Source: a virus. From it: a DNA stretch of 51,579 nucleotides. The stretch lies in IMG/VR virus record IMGVR_UViG_3300013102_000036, positions 1-51,579 of that record. One strand, 5' to 3'. This document shows positions 41,390-51,487 of the stretch, piece by piece. Below the pieces are notes generated by a model, which saw only the letters and a list, made by a program, of their open reading frames with translations, was not told where the DNA came from and did no database searches. Numbering within the stretch: the first letter of the stretch is position 1; every line of letters starts with the position of its first letter. Both the position numbers and the translations under genes were made by a program.

Positions 41390-42111
41390 TGACTCCAATA
41401 AGTAGACTTGATGCATTCTTGGGCAACTCTTGTGAGTGGAACAATATAGACTTTTGCTCTCCTACTATTAGAGAGATTTCAAGTATTGGTGAGAGTGTAT
41501 ATTACTCACATTTAATACTGGCCTCTTTCGATAAAGAAAGAATCTTACTGGATCTATTCAATTTTGATAAAGATAAATATGAAACCATGAAAAATGAAGA
41601 TGATTTTGATGTCTTGGTGTCTCATCCAACCATAGTTCAATATATTTGTGATTCTCTATCATTTTTCATTAATAAGCCAGTTAATTTTGATACTCATACC
41701 TTCTGCTTTATTGTAGACAATCAACCTCTCTGCAATAAAGATAATCATATGGAGTTAAGCTCAGTTATTAAAATGTTGAATGGGTCAGATAGCGAGAAGA
41801 AAAAGGAAACGAAATTTTCAAGCTCAAAAGCAAAAGAATTACTTGAGAAAAGAAATGCAATGTTGAAAAAGATAAATAAAAATTCTGATGATAATTTAGA
41901 TTTGAAGGATGTTTTATCTATCTTGTGCGTAGCTGAAGGTAACGGAATAAATGTTTTCAATGTCAAGGAATTGACGATTTATCAAGTCTATGAACACTTG
42001 GAACGAATGAGCCTTAAAGATAGTTTTAACAGGATTCTTCCTGTATGGGCTAATGGGCATCTTGGAGAAAAAGGCCAGATGCCTGAATGGATCAAGAAAA
42101 CAAAATTATAA
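41389..42111 (+). CDS. Unknown structural-region protein
   Basis: A 240-aa protein coupled to the preceding gene by TAATG. Acidic, with a Lys/Ser/Glu linker around residue 140. Lies between the neck and tail tube genes, so probably needed for tail assembly. No family recognised. Confidence 0.7.
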   Translation: MTPISRLDAFLGNSCEWNNIDFCSPTIREISSIGESVYYSHLILASFDKERILLDLFNFDKDKYETMKNEDDFDVLVSHPTIVQYICDSLSFFINKPVNFDTHTFCFIVDNQPLCNKDNHMELSSVIKMLNGSDSEKKKETKFSSSKAKELLEKRNAMLKKINKNSDDNLDLKDVLSILCVAEGNGINVFNVKELTIYQVYEHLERMSLKDSFNRILPVWANGHLGEKGQMPEWIKKTKL

Positions 42112-42142
42112 AATGGTTATACATAATAGGAGGAATTTATTA

Positions 42143-42928
42143 ATGTTAGATTTGGGTCGTTATGGTTCACGAGAAATTATGAATTTGCAGGTACTTGATT
42201 ATATTACTGCTACACCACTGATGTACTTTGATTATGCCAACACTGCGTCCGATGAATCGGCTGGTGATAGAACTTTTGCAACGGGAGGTTCCGGTGGTAC
42301 ACGGCGAATTAAGTTCGATGGAGCTAAGACTAGAGTATTGACTGTCGAAACTCAAATCTTTACACTCCAGCACTTGGCTATTCTTGCTGGTAATCCTATC
42401 ACAAGCGGTGCTAAGAATATTTATAAAACGGAAGTCGTGAAGGTTTCCACAGGAAAAACAATTTCACTCAAACGAAAGCCACTAGGAGTTGCGTTTGTTT
42501 CGGTACTTCCATATAAAAATGGTATCGCTATTGGAAAACCACAAGAAGTACAGACTGTAACAGATAATCTTATTACACTTGCGGCCACATCAACTGTAGC
42601 TATCGGTGATGAAGTGGAAGTATATTATCAGTTTGAAGCAACAAGTGCACACACTGTTACATATACCACAAAGGGATTCCCTGGATATGTTACTTTGATT
42701 GGCGATACATTCTATGCCGATGAAGTTGGAAGTAATGGTGGTACTACAAATCTTGTTGCTGTTCAAAAGAAGTACTTTAAAGCAAGCATGCAACCTAACT
42801 ACACTGTTACACACAATGCCACAGGAGACGCGGCAACACTCACAATGGTATTCGATATTTTTGGTGTGAAAGTTGATGGTGAAGAAGTAATGGTTGAAGA
42901 AACCATTTATGAAGACGAATTGGTTTAA
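42143..42928 (+). CDS. Tail tube (major tail) protein
   Basis: 261 aa from ATG 42143, chosen for the perfect ribosome site AGGAGGA; longer in-frame readings overlap the upstream gene. Beta-rich with an insertion rich in Val/Thr (VTDNLITLAATSTVAIGDEV) and an acidic end. Its place before the chaperone and tape measure genes fits the major tail protein. Confidence 0.75.
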   Translation: MLDLGRYGSREIMNLQVLDYITATPLMYFDYANTASDESAGDRTFATGGSGGTRRIKFDGAKTRVLTVETQIFTLQHLAILAGNPITSGAKNIYKTEVVKVSTGKTISLKRKPLGVAFVSVLPYKNGIAIGKPQEVQTVTDNLITLAATSTVAIGDEVEVYYQFEATSAHTVTYTTKGFPGYVTLIGDTFYADEVGSNGGTTNLVAVQKKYFKASMQPNYTVTHNATGDAATLTMVFDIFGVKVDGEEVMVEETIYEDELV

Positions 42929-42941
42929 TACATAAAAATAT

Positions 42942-42993
42942 ATACATTTATATATCGGAAGTTTTTTATTGATAGTCCGATATATAAATGTAT
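42942..42993. repeat. 18-bp perfect inverted repeat after the tail tube gene
   Basis: ATACATTTATATATCGGA (42942-42959) is perfectly inverted at 42976-42993 with a 16-base loop. There is no T run at its 3' end. Confidence 0.85.
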
Positions 42994-43009
42994 CAAGTGA
43001 GGGTAATGT

Positions 43010-43450
43010 TTGGTGGAGTTTAAAAGCCTAAAGGATTTGGAAAAACATCTAAACAAACAGATTGCGCAATCACTCAAAAATGATGTGGGCAATGGTGTTG
43101 CTAGAAAAAAACTTAAAGAGAACATCCAGACAGAAGTTTACGATAAATACGATCCAGTTATGTATGAACGTCAACGCGAAAAAGGTGGTTTAATTGATGA
43201 CGCCAATATCAAAGTTGAGATGATTGATGATAACACCGTTTCAATAGAAAGTCGTCGAATGGACGGTAACAAAAATGTCGGGGTCATTGTTGAAACTGGC
43301 GTTGGATACAATGAAGAATGGTCTTTTCCCTATACTCATAAAGGTAGACAGTTTACTGAAGTCACTAGGGATAAGCTGATGAATGACGGTAGTGTTGAAC
43401 ATGCTTTGATGAATGGATTGAAGAAGCAAGGATTAGATGTTCAAAAATAA
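43010..43450 (+). CDS. HK97 gp10-like neck/tail-completion protein
   Basis: A 146-aa protein; TTG 43010 or GTG 43013 follows GTGAGGGTA. N-terminal helix (SLKDLEKHLNKQIAQSLKND), then VIVETGVGYNEEWSFPYTHK and a C-terminal helix, the layout of gp10-like proteins. It lies after the tail tube gene here rather than before it, an unusual order. Confidence 0.65.
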   Translation: MVEFKSLKDLEKHLNKQIAQSLKNDVGNGVARKKLKENIQTEVYDKYDPVMYERQREKGGLIDDANIKVEMIDDNTVSIESRRMDGNKNVGVIVETGVGYNEEWSFPYTHKGRQFTEVTRDKLMNDGSVEHALMNGLKKQGLDVQK

Positions 43451-43533
43451 ACACAAAACATGCGTAGTTCAGCAAATATGGAATTTAAAAAATAGAAATG
43501 TGACTTAATGCAGTCGCAATTTGATTAGCCTTG

Positions 43534-43563
43534 AAGTTGCCATGAGATGGTGGCTTCTTTTTG
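43534..43563 (+). terminator. Terminator-like hairpin inside the late operon
   Basis: AAGTTGCCA (43534-43542) pairs with TGGTGGCTT (43548-43556), three wobble pairs, followed by CTTTTT. Confidence 0.6.
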
Positions 43564-43643
43564 ATGGTCGGAAATTATCTGGTTTGTTAAGAAGCCTCGA
43601 TTTGATGAATAAAAAATAATGAATTAAAGGGAGATTATAAAAA

Positions 43644-44165
43644 ATGAGCAAAACACTAACACTTGGAGCAATTAAAAAGGAAAATGCTAAATACCGTGAA
43701 ACAAAGCGTATCCAACTAGACAGTAAGAATCACTTGGATGTGAATACAAAGTTTGATCCAGATACAAAAGAATTGGCTAAAGCGGAGTTCATTAAGGTGA
43801 TTTTTGATAAATTGCTTGAAATTACGAATAATTCTAATGTGGATGGAGAATTTGACAACAGTCTGTACGAACAAGCATCGGATGAATATCTGTCAGCAAT
43901 CAATCTAATTGGAATCCAAATTGCTTTGATTATTAAACATTTTACCAGTCTTGAAATAGATGCAACAACTTATGAAGATTATGTAAAAGTCATGAGCGAA
44001 TTGGGAAAATATGATTATACAGAAGCTATCATTGAAGCTCTTGGTAAGGAAGAAAGAGATAAATTGTTTGCTGAATTCACAACAGAACTTGATAAGGCTA
44101 ATAACAAGATTATTGAAGAAGTTGAAAAGCTGAAAGCACAGAACCAGAATCAAGCCACAGAATAA
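43644..44165 (+). CDS. Tail assembly chaperone candidate
   Basis: A 173-aa acidic, helical protein with ribosome site AAAGGGAG, between tail tube and tape measure, the standard place of gpG-type chaperones. No convincing slippery heptamer was found near its 3' end, and the following gene has its own ribosome site, so a programmed frameshift product is not supported. Confidence 0.7.
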   Translation: MSKTLTLGAIKKENAKYRETKRIQLDSKNHLDVNTKFDPDTKELAKAEFIKVIFDKLLEITNNSNVDGEFDNSLYEQASDEYLSAINLIGIQIALIIKHFTSLEIDATTYEDYVKVMSELGKYDYTEAIIEALGKEERDKLFAEFTTELDKANNKIIEEVEKLKAQNQNQATE

Positions 44166-44182
44166 TACATAGAGGTGGATCA

Positions 44183-44470
44183 ATGAATATTTTTGAAAAT
44201 GAAAGATGTCTCTTTGAAGAGGGACAGTTTCTGGGATTCGTTCGTTCGCATCTAGGTGTGAGTGTCGATGATTTATCTGCTGAAATGAACATAGATAAAA
44301 ATATTATTGATTGCTTTGAAGACGGAGACATGTATTATCTAGAAGATTTTAATACCTTACATAGCAAATACATAAATACACTGGACAAAATAACATCAAG
44401 CAAAGGTAAGTCATTAAAAAATGAACTTTCTAACTTTGTTGATTTTGAATCTTATTCGATTTTTCTATAA
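44183..44470 (+). CDS. Small protein with HTH-like pattern next to the tape measure
   Basis: A 95-aa protein, ribosome site AGAGGTGG. It sits in the place of a second tail chaperone (gpT). Residues ~15-55 (LGFVRSHLGVSVDDLSAEMN, then IDCFEDGDMYY) resemble an XRE-type helix-turn-helix, unusual in a tail operon. Either a chaperone with chance similarity or a co-opted regulator. Confidence 0.65.
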   Translation: MNIFENERCLFEEGQFLGFVRSHLGVSVDDLSAEMNIDKNIIDCFEDGDMYYLEDFNTLHSKYINTLDKITSSKGKSLKNELSNFVDFESYSIFL

Positions 44471-44494
44471 GTCCAAAATTTAATAATACCCACT

Positions 44495-44527
44495 ATAGCG
44501 GACTCTTGCAGTCTGCTATTTTTTTTA
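44495..44527 (+). terminator. Strong terminator before the tape measure gene
   Basis: ATAGCGGACT (44495-44504) pairs with AGTCTGCTAT (44510-44519), one wobble, followed by a run of eight or nine T. Confidence 0.85.
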
Positions 44528-44552
44528 CAAAACAAGAAAGCGGTGAATATAT

Positions 44553-47500
44553 TTGTCACAAAATTTAAAAATATTGATTAGTGCTTCCTTGGATACTAAG
44601 AAAAGTATTCGTGAGGTTAATAGTCAGATTTCAAAGATTCTACAACCTCAAATTAAAGATATTAAAGCAAACGTTAAAGTAAACATAGATAGTAAAGTGC
44701 TAAATGGATTGAAGTCTGTAGTGAATGGGTTTGGGAAAGTAAAGGAAGCACTTAAAGAAAATAATAGAGTAATCTCACAGCATGAAAAGATTGTTACAAA
44801 TGAAACTGGAGTAATTAACAAGTGGACTCAGCAACAACTAAAGAGTGGCGAAGTAATTACCAAGACCCAAGAGATTATTAATAAAAAAACTCAGGGGATT
44901 AAAAATCATACTGCCGCTATTAGAATTGACCAGTCTGTTCTTGATGGCTATGGAAAAAAATTAAAGGCAACTATACAGCTCAACTCAGAATTAAGAAGAG
45001 TTGCTTCTTCTGAAGTTTATGGTACGAAAAACTTTAACACAACTGTAAATAAAAATAGTGATGGGAATGTCACTGGTGGTAAGAGAACCGAAAACTATGA
45101 TCGAGAAGCAAAGGATTTGGCTCTACAGAATAAGAAAAAAGAAGCATTAGCTCATCAACTTAAACTATACCAACAAGTAGCACAGATAAAGTTTGATAAT
45201 CTCAAAAATATGTCTATGCCAACAACGAGTAGGACGGCGTTAGAGAAATGGTTGTCTGATGTTAAGGCATTAACCACTGCAACTCCTAAGTTGAGTCAAG
45301 AATTAAAACAGATGGATGTAAATTTAAGAAGAATTTCTTCTGAAGCAAAAAATAGCTCATCTGGCTTAAATGCATTCGGGAATACAATATCCAAAACACT
45401 CGGCAAGATTACAATGTGGGTTGGCGGTATGTCCTTGTTCTATGCTCCATTTAGAGGGTTAAAGGAAGCAGTATCGCTAATCTACAAAGTTGATGAACAA
45501 ATGACGCAATTGAAGCGTGTAATGGATAGCTTTACAGACTTTGAAGGAATGCTTGCTAGGCAATCGGATTTAGCAAAAAAACTTGGTCGTTCAATGACTG
45601 ATGTTGGAGAGTCAATGATTGAGTTTGCTAGAATGGGCAACAATGAAAGTCAAACTATGGATTTGACCAAGGTTGCCGTATTAGCTCAGAACATTTCTGA
45701 ATTAACACCAACTGAAGCAGTTAATGCCATAACCAGTGCAATGATCAGTTTCAATATTGAGGCAGATAGAAGTATAACAATCGTCGATAAATTAAATCAG
45801 ATTGACAACAATTATAGTGTTACAACTCAACAATTGGCAATTGGCATGCAAAAGGCTGGAGCTACAGCTAAACAATTCGGTGTTGAAATGGATACATTGC
45901 TTGGTTACGAAACAGCAATTATGAGCGCCACAAGAGAATCGGGTTCAGTTGTGGGAAATTCTCTCCGCACCATTTTCAGCAGAATTACAACAATGAGCGA
46001 AGCTGAAGGAGTTCTAAAAAGTGTAGGCGTATCTATTCGTGGATTGTCTGGTGATGTTAAACCAGTACAAGATATTTTGACAGATTTACAATCTAAATGG
46101 TCATCCTTAAGCAATGAACAGCAGCAAAATATTGGTGTGACTGTTGCGGGCCGTTACCAGTTAAATCGGTTCCTAAGTTTAATGGGCAACTGGAACACAG
46201 GACTTGAAGCAACAGAAGAGGCATTACATAGTCAAGGATCTGCCGTAAGTGAAAATTCTAAATATATGCAATCTCTTGAAGCTAGAACCAATATTATGAA
46301 AGCATCTTGGCAAGAACTGGCTTTAACAATGGGCAAAGCTGTGATTACAGATTCACTTGTAGGATTAATTAAAGTTGGTACAGGATTGGCTAATGCGTTT
46401 ACTTGGATTGTTGATAAAGTTGGATTATTACCTGTTGTACTAGGTAGCGTTGGGTTCGCAGCGTATGGTATGAGTGCAGCATTTAAAGCAGCGTCTACAA
46501 GTATAGTTATCAGTGTTATCAATGCTAGTCGCGCTATCGCTGGTCTTCCTGCAATTACTTCACTTGCTAGCGCTGGTATTAAAGGACTCACAATATCCGT
46601 TGCTGGACTTAAGGCAGGATTAAGAGGGCTTCTTGCAGCAACTGGTGTAGGACTTGTATTGACTGCTATTGGTTTTGCTGCTGAATGGGCAATTAATAAA
46701 TTCAGTGGAGCCAAAGAGGAAATTCAGGACACCACAGAAGCATTGACCACACTCAGTGACCAGATTGCTGTTGCCGATAGACTGAAGGAATTGTCAACTG
46801 AATATGAGGCGTTGGCAAAAAAAGTAACATTAACGGCAGAAGAAAAGATCAAACTTTCCAGAATTGAAAGCGAATTGCAAAGCAAGTACGAACTATCCCT
46901 AAACTCTCTTGGTGCAGAAGGAGAAGGTTATAAAGAGAATCAGGGTTTAATTGAGACTAAAATTAATCTATTAGAAGAGGAAATTAGACTCAAGAGAGAA
47001 AGTGCATCTCTAGAATTTAGAAGTGAAGAGACTTCTGTTCGTTCTGATATTGAGAAACAGAAGAAAGATATGGATGCAGCGGTAAAAGCTTCGCAAGATG
47101 CTCAGGAAAAGTATGATGAGTTTATAAAAAGCAGAGATAATAAAAAAGTTATAACGAATAAGGACGGTTATTGGGGCGAGGATCTTCCTTGGCAGTTAAA
47201 TCTTGATCCAAGTAAATCAACAGATGTTAAGGCAATCAATTCGCTTGGTGAACTTTTGGCAGATGCAGTCAATGAAGCAAATAAGAAAATGTCTTCTTCT
47301 ACAGACGATTATAAGAAAAACGTTAACAAAGCATCTGAGGGTATTAAGGGTGAATTTAGAAACTTCGTTGATGATATGGAGAAGTCTGGTGAAGAGATTG
47401 AACCAACGACAAGAGCAATATTTGATGCACTAGCTCAGTTAGATGCGGAGAATGGGCTTAAGCTTGATACAAAACAACTTCAAGAATTTTTTACTTTACT

Positions 47501-50500
47501 AAACACTTCCAATGTTAAAAGTATTGATGATGTAAATAAGGTATTTGAAAAGAAACTACCAAAGAGTATCAGTGGTGTTGGGGAACAACTTAAAACACTT
47601 CGTGATGTTTTCATGAAATTACAATTTGGTACTGCCGGAGACGAAATGTCAGACGGTTTGGGCAACATGGGAGACGAATCAGAAGACACAGAAAAGAAGG
47701 TATTGTCTTTATCTGAAGCTTTAACAAATCTCAACAATGAATTCAATGCTCAAAATGTCGAAGAATTTGCCAAATCAATTGAAGCTACGAAAGATGAAAT
47801 CAAAACATTAAATACTGCTCAAAGCGAAATGCAAGAAAATGGACGTTTGTCTATTGACACAATTAGTAAAATGAATTCACGTTATGATGACTTTAAAGGG
47901 TATGTTAATAGCAGTAAGGAATCTCTTCTTGATTTTATTGCAGCAAAAAAAGAAGAAGCAAAAGCGATTCCAAAGGCTGAGAATGAAATTACTCAAGACC
48001 TGCTGACTAATACAGGATTAAGACTAGAAGCTATGAAAGACCAGTATCGGGCAAATCTCAAGTTGCTTGAGTTGAAGGTCTCCAATGGCGATCTTGAAGC
48101 TGAAAAAATTCTTATAAGAGAATTTCAAGCTATCCAAAAAGTTACAAAATGGCTTGAAGAAGCTTCTGCAAAGTACGGAATTACAAAGGCTGCTGCCGAG
48201 GATTTAAATGAAGTTGCTAATGAATCTAAAAAAGATAACGATAAGCTTTCAGATTCTTATTCTGATTCTGTTGAAATTCTTACAGAGCTTCAGAAAAAGC
48301 TTGAAGCTGTTAAGAAAGCACAAGAAGATTTAATCAGTAGTCGTTCTAGAATGAGTGAGGGAGAACAGAAGTACCGTGATTCCCTTAAAGAAGAGAATCG
48401 TTTGCTTCAGGAACAGATTAATCTGAATAAAGAAGGCATTGAGCATCCTGAGAGATTGGTTTCAACTAAAGTTACAACCACAGTTAAAACAACTAATGGT
48501 GATGAATCCACTTCCACTCCATCTTCTAGTTCAGGAACAGGGACTACTTCAACAAATACGCAATACTCTGAATTAATCAATAAATATGCTGGTATTCACA
48601 ATCTTGACCCCAACCTTATAGCTGCCATTATCAAAACAGAAAGTAGTTTTAACACCGATTCTACTTCTAGTGCTGGCGCGGCAGGATTAATGCAATTGAT
48701 GCCGGGAACAGCAAAGGGTTTAGGTGTTAAAAATAGTTATGATCCTGAACAAAATATTGCTGGGGGAACCAAACATTTTGCTCGACTTGTTAAGAAATAC
48801 AATGGCGATATTGAACTTGCGTTGTATGCTTATAACGCTGGGGAAGGAAATGTAGACAAGTGGATTAAAAATGGAAAGATCAACAATATTCCCTTTAAGG
48901 AAACAAAAGCTTATGCTCCTAAAGTATTAAAGGCATATGGTAGTTTTTCCGGTAAATCAATTGAAAGCAATATTCCTAAATTATCAACTACACCGTCAAC
49001 AACTGGTGGTGTGTCAACATCTAAGGTTGGTGGAACAACCACTAAGACGGACGCTCCAACTGACAAAGATATGGCTGATGCAGTAGAAGAAAAGGTTGCA
49101 GAAAACAAAGCACTACTAGATAAAAAATATGAGAATGATCTTAAAATTCTTGCATCTATTAAATATAAATACGAACGCTTAGTTGCGGCAGCTCAATTAC
49201 AAATTGAAGCATCCAAAAAGGTTCAGGAAACGCTTGATCCCGATTCTTTAGAGTGGCGACAAGAAAATGTCAAGCAAGTTAACATCGACACTCAAATTCA
49301 AACATTGAAGAAACAAGAACGCTCGAATCTACAGTCAACAATGAAGGAATTGAAAGTTAATTCGGATGAATATAATGATATTCGCAGACAACTGGAGACG
49401 GATGTTTCAGATATCCAAACAGAGAAGAATCAGAAATTCATCGAGAACTTTGACAGTGAAATCAATGCATCGAAACAGCGTATTTCTGATTTAGGTAATT
49501 TCATTGAGCAATCGAAGAACAGAATGTCTAATTCTGTTGAGGGTTCTCCTGAATACAATAAAGAACTTAATACTCAGATTGAATTGACAAAGAAACAACA
49601 GACTGAAAACGAGTCCTTGAAAAAGACCCTTGACAGATTAATCAACAGTCAGAATATTGATGCTGTCAGTAAAAAGAATTTCAAGACTATCTTAGATGAG
49701 TTGAATCTAACCGATTATACGTCTGATATCAAAGGCTTAAATAAGGCATTAATTGAATCTAAGGCAACACCTCTTAAAGATGTGTTAGAAGATCTGAATT
49801 ATCAGTATGATTTGTCAGAAGCTAAGATTAAAGGATTAAAAGAGGGAACAAAAGAGTACAACGAAGAGACGAAAAATCAGATTCGAATTATTAATGATCA
49901 AGTTAAGGCAACAAAAAATCTGATTGCATACTATGATAAGCAATCCCAAAATCAAGAGCTTTCTGCTACGGACAGAGAGGGATATAGCAAGCAAGTCAAG
50001 GAATTAACTCTTAGCATGAATAAGTATTCCGATTCTCTTAAATCCTTGAAAGAAGATTATGCTGATAAGATTATTGAAAAATATAAAAAGATGTTGCAAG
50101 AGCAACAGAAACTTCAGAATGCAGCATATGACAAAGAAAAAGAAGCCGAAGACGTTAGACACGAAGCAAGAATGGAAAACCTTGATGAAGAAATGTCTGC
50201 TTTTGAAGCTGTAATTAATGCTCAATCTAAAAGTTTAGATCGAGAAGTTTCTGAAGATGATTATAAGAAACAATTAGCTACACTACAAAAAGAAAAGGCA
50301 GAACTTGATGCTAAGTTTAGTAGTAAGCTATTAGATGATTCTCTTGAGGCAAAATCGCAACGTGCTGATTTACAAAAAGAGATTGATTCCAAAGCAGAAG
50401 AAATCACAAAACTGCAACGTGACAGAGAAATTACTATTCGTAAGGATGGCCTATCTGATCAGTTAGAGGATCGCAAGAATGCTGTTGATAAAGAGAAGAA

Positions 50501-51428
50501 GCTTGAAGATGATAAAAATAAACTGGTTCTCAAAGGTATCGAAGAAGCAAAGAAAAAGAATGATGAATACTACGAAGGTATTTTGAATGACGAACAGTAT
50601 TTCTACAATATGAAGCAAAATCTCATGAGTGGAGATACAGTAAAAATTCAGAATGAATTAAATATCGTTCAGGCTGCTTATGATGCATTCTTTAAAGAGT
50701 TAGAATCGAAATCGGGTACTTATGGAGCCAAGATTGCAGAGAACTTAAAGTATTCTATTAAACTTGATAAGGATTATGCGAACAACTTTCCAATTTCTGA
50801 TGGTTCAGGAAATTCTTCTGGCGCTCCTGATGTTGAAGAACCTAAAAATACAACACCCGTAGAATCAAAGAACAATCGGAATGCTGCTTGGGATGAATAC
50901 CTCTCCAATAAGCAAAAGGCAGAACAGTTGCTTATTGATATGAAGACGCTCGTGAAGGATTCGTCTGATTATAAAAACAAACAGTCTCAGTTTAAGACCC
51001 TGAACGCCACAAATGAAGCCTATCGTAAGCAATATGGTTTTGAAGATGGTTCGTATGAACATCTAAAGAAACTCACTAAGTATCATACTGGTGGAGAGGT
51101 TGGAGTTGAGGGAACTAGTACAAAGGGGTGGTGGAATAGTCTTAAAGATTTTGAAGTTCCAGCAATCTTGAAGAAAGGTGAAGTTGTTATTGATAGGCCA
51201 CAAGACTTCTTCAGAAATATTGCTGACAATGTGATGAGTAATTTAAAGAATAATCTATTACAGGTTTCTTCTGTAATGTCGAATAATAAGACTCAAACGG
51301 CTCCACAATCTGCACCTATTTATAACAATATCCGCATAGACAAGGTGAATGGAACTGAACAGGAAGCTAAATTACTAGCTAATGATATCTTATCAGTATT
51401 GAAGAAAACAGATAAAACCGGATACTAA
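44553..51428 (+). CDS. Tail tape measure protein with lytic transglycosylase domain
   Basis: A 2291-aa protein starting at TTG (ribosome site AGCGGTGA). N-terminal coiled coils, the phage tape measure core with VGNSLRTIFSRITTMSEAEG, a hydrophobic stretch (~600-725), then more coiled coil. Residues ~1340-1440 form a soluble lytic transglycosylase domain with catalytic Glu 1363 in IIKTESSFN and AGAAGLMQLMPGTA, ALYAYNAGEG. It sets tail length and likely opens peptidoglycan during DNA entry. It is the only peptidoglycan hydrolase recognised in the window. Confidence 0.95.
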   Translation: MSQNLKILISASLDTKKSIREVNSQISKILQPQIKDIKANVKVNIDSKVLNGLKSVVNGFGKVKEALKENNRVISQHEKIVTNETGVINKWTQQQLKSGEVITKTQEIINKKTQGIKNHTAAIRIDQSVLDGYGKKLKATIQLNSELRRVASSEVYGTKNFNTTVNKNSDGNVTGGKRTENYDREAKDLALQNKKKEALAHQLKLYQQVAQIKFDNLKNMSMPTTSRTALEKWLSDVKALTTATPKLSQELKQMDVNLRRISSEAKNSSSGLNAFGNTISKTLGKITMWVGGMSLFYAPFRGLKEAVSLIYKVDEQMTQLKRVMDSFTDFEGMLARQSDLAKKLGRSMTDVGESMIEFARMGNNESQTMDLTKVAVLAQNISELTPTEAVNAITSAMISFNIEADRSITIVDKLNQIDNNYSVTTQQLAIGMQKAGATAKQFGVEMDTLLGYETAIMSATRESGSVVGNSLRTIFSRITTMSEAEGVLKSVGVSIRGLSGDVKPVQDILTDLQSKWSSLSNEQQQNIGVTVAGRYQLNRFLSLMGNWNTGLEATEEALHSQGSAVSENSKYMQSLEARTNIMKASWQELALTMGKAVITDSLVGLIKVGTGLANAFTWIVDKVGLLPVVLGSVGFAAYGMSAAFKAASTSIVISVINASRAIAGLPAITSLASAGIKGLTISVAGLKAGLRGLLAATGVGLVLTAIGFAAEWAINKFSGAKEEIQDTTEALTTLSDQIAVADRLKELSTEYEALAKKVTLTAEEKIKLSRIESELQSKYELSLNSLGAEGEGYKENQGLIETKINLLEEEIRLKRESASLEFRSEETSVRSDIEKQKKDMDAAVKASQDAQEKYDEFIKSRDNKKVITNKDGYWGEDLPWQLNLDPSKSTDVKAINSLGELLADAVNEANKKMSSSTDDYKKNVNKASEGIKGEFRNFVDDMEKSGEEIEPTTRAIFDALAQLDAENGLKLDTKQLQEFFTLLNTSNVKSIDDVNKVFEKKLPKSISGVGEQLKTLRDVFMKLQFGTAGDEMSDGLGNMGDESEDTEKKVLSLSEALTNLNNEFNAQNVEEFAKSIEATKDEIKTLNTAQSEMQENGRLSIDTISKMNSRYDDFKGYVNSSKESLLDFIAAKKEEAKAIPKAENEITQDLLTNTGLRLEAMKDQYRANLKLLELKVSNGDLEAEKILIREFQAIQKVTKWLEEASAKYGITKAAAEDLNEVANESKKDNDKLSDSYSDSVEILTELQKKLEAVKKAQEDLISSRSRMSEGEQKYRDSLKEENRLLQEQINLNKEGIEHPERLVSTKVTTTVKTTNGDESTSTPSSSSGTGTTSTNTQYSELINKYAGIHNLDPNLIAAIIKTESSFNTDSTSSAGAAGLMQLMPGTAKGLGVKNSYDPEQNIAGGTKHFARLVKKYNGDIELALYAYNAGEGNVDKWIKNGKINNIPFKETKAYAPKVLKAYGSFSGKSIESNIPKLSTTPSTTGGVSTSKVGGTTTKTDAPTDKDMADAVEEKVAENKALLDKKYENDLKILASIKYKYERLVAAAQLQIEASKKVQETLDPDSLEWRQENVKQVNIDTQIQTLKKQERSNLQSTMKELKVNSDEYNDIRRQLETDVSDIQTEKNQKFIENFDSEINASKQRISDLGNFIEQSKNRMSNSVEGSPEYNKELNTQIELTKKQQTENESLKKTLDRLINSQNIDAVSKKNFKTILDELNLTDYTSDIKGLNKALIESKATPLKDVLEDLNYQYDLSEAKIKGLKEGTKEYNEETKNQIRIINDQVKATKNLIAYYDKQSQNQELSATDREGYSKQVKELTLSMNKYSDSLKSLKEDYADKIIEKYKKMLQEQQKLQNAAYDKEKEAEDVRHEARMENLDEEMSAFEAVINAQSKSLDREVSEDDYKKQLATLQKEKAELDAKFSSKLLDDSLEAKSQRADLQKEIDSKAEEITKLQRDREITIRKDGLSDQLEDRKNAVDKEKKLEDDKNKLVLKGIEEAKKKNDEYYEGILNDEQYFYNMKQNLMSGDTVKIQNELNIVQAAYDAFFKELESKSGTYGAKIAENLKYSIKLDKDYANNFPISDGSGNSSGAPDVEEPKNTTPVESKNNRNAAWDEYLSNKQKAEQLLIDMKTLVKDSSDYKNKQSQFKTLNATNEAYRKQYGFEDGSYEHLKKLTKYHTGGEVGVEGTSTKGWWNSLKDFEVPAILKKGEVVIDRPQDFFRNIADNVMSNLKNNLLQVSSVMSNNKTQTAPQSAPIYNNIRIDKVNGTEQEAKLLANDILSVLKKTDKTGY

Positions 51429-51443
51429 AATAAAAAAACAATT

Positions 51444-51474
51444 GGACGGCTTAGTTTTAGCTGTCCTTTTTGTT
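51444..51474 (+). terminator. Terminator between tape measure and baseplate gene
   Basis: GGACGGCT (51444-51451) pairs with AGCTGTCC (51459-51466), one wobble, then TTTTTGTT. Confidence 0.8.
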
Positions 51475-51487
51475 ATGGAGGAAATGA

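Noticed and set aside
44110-44200. Programmed -1 frameshift linking the tail chaperone to the next gene
   Set aside because: The downstream frame is -1, but in the open overlap no proper slippery heptamer is present and the second gene has its own ribosome site and ATG.
46232-46714. 160-codon minus-strand open frame inside the tape measure gene
   Set aside because: Low-complexity Ala/Leu/Thr composition is the mirror of the hydrophobic tape measure segment; no ribosome site or promoter.
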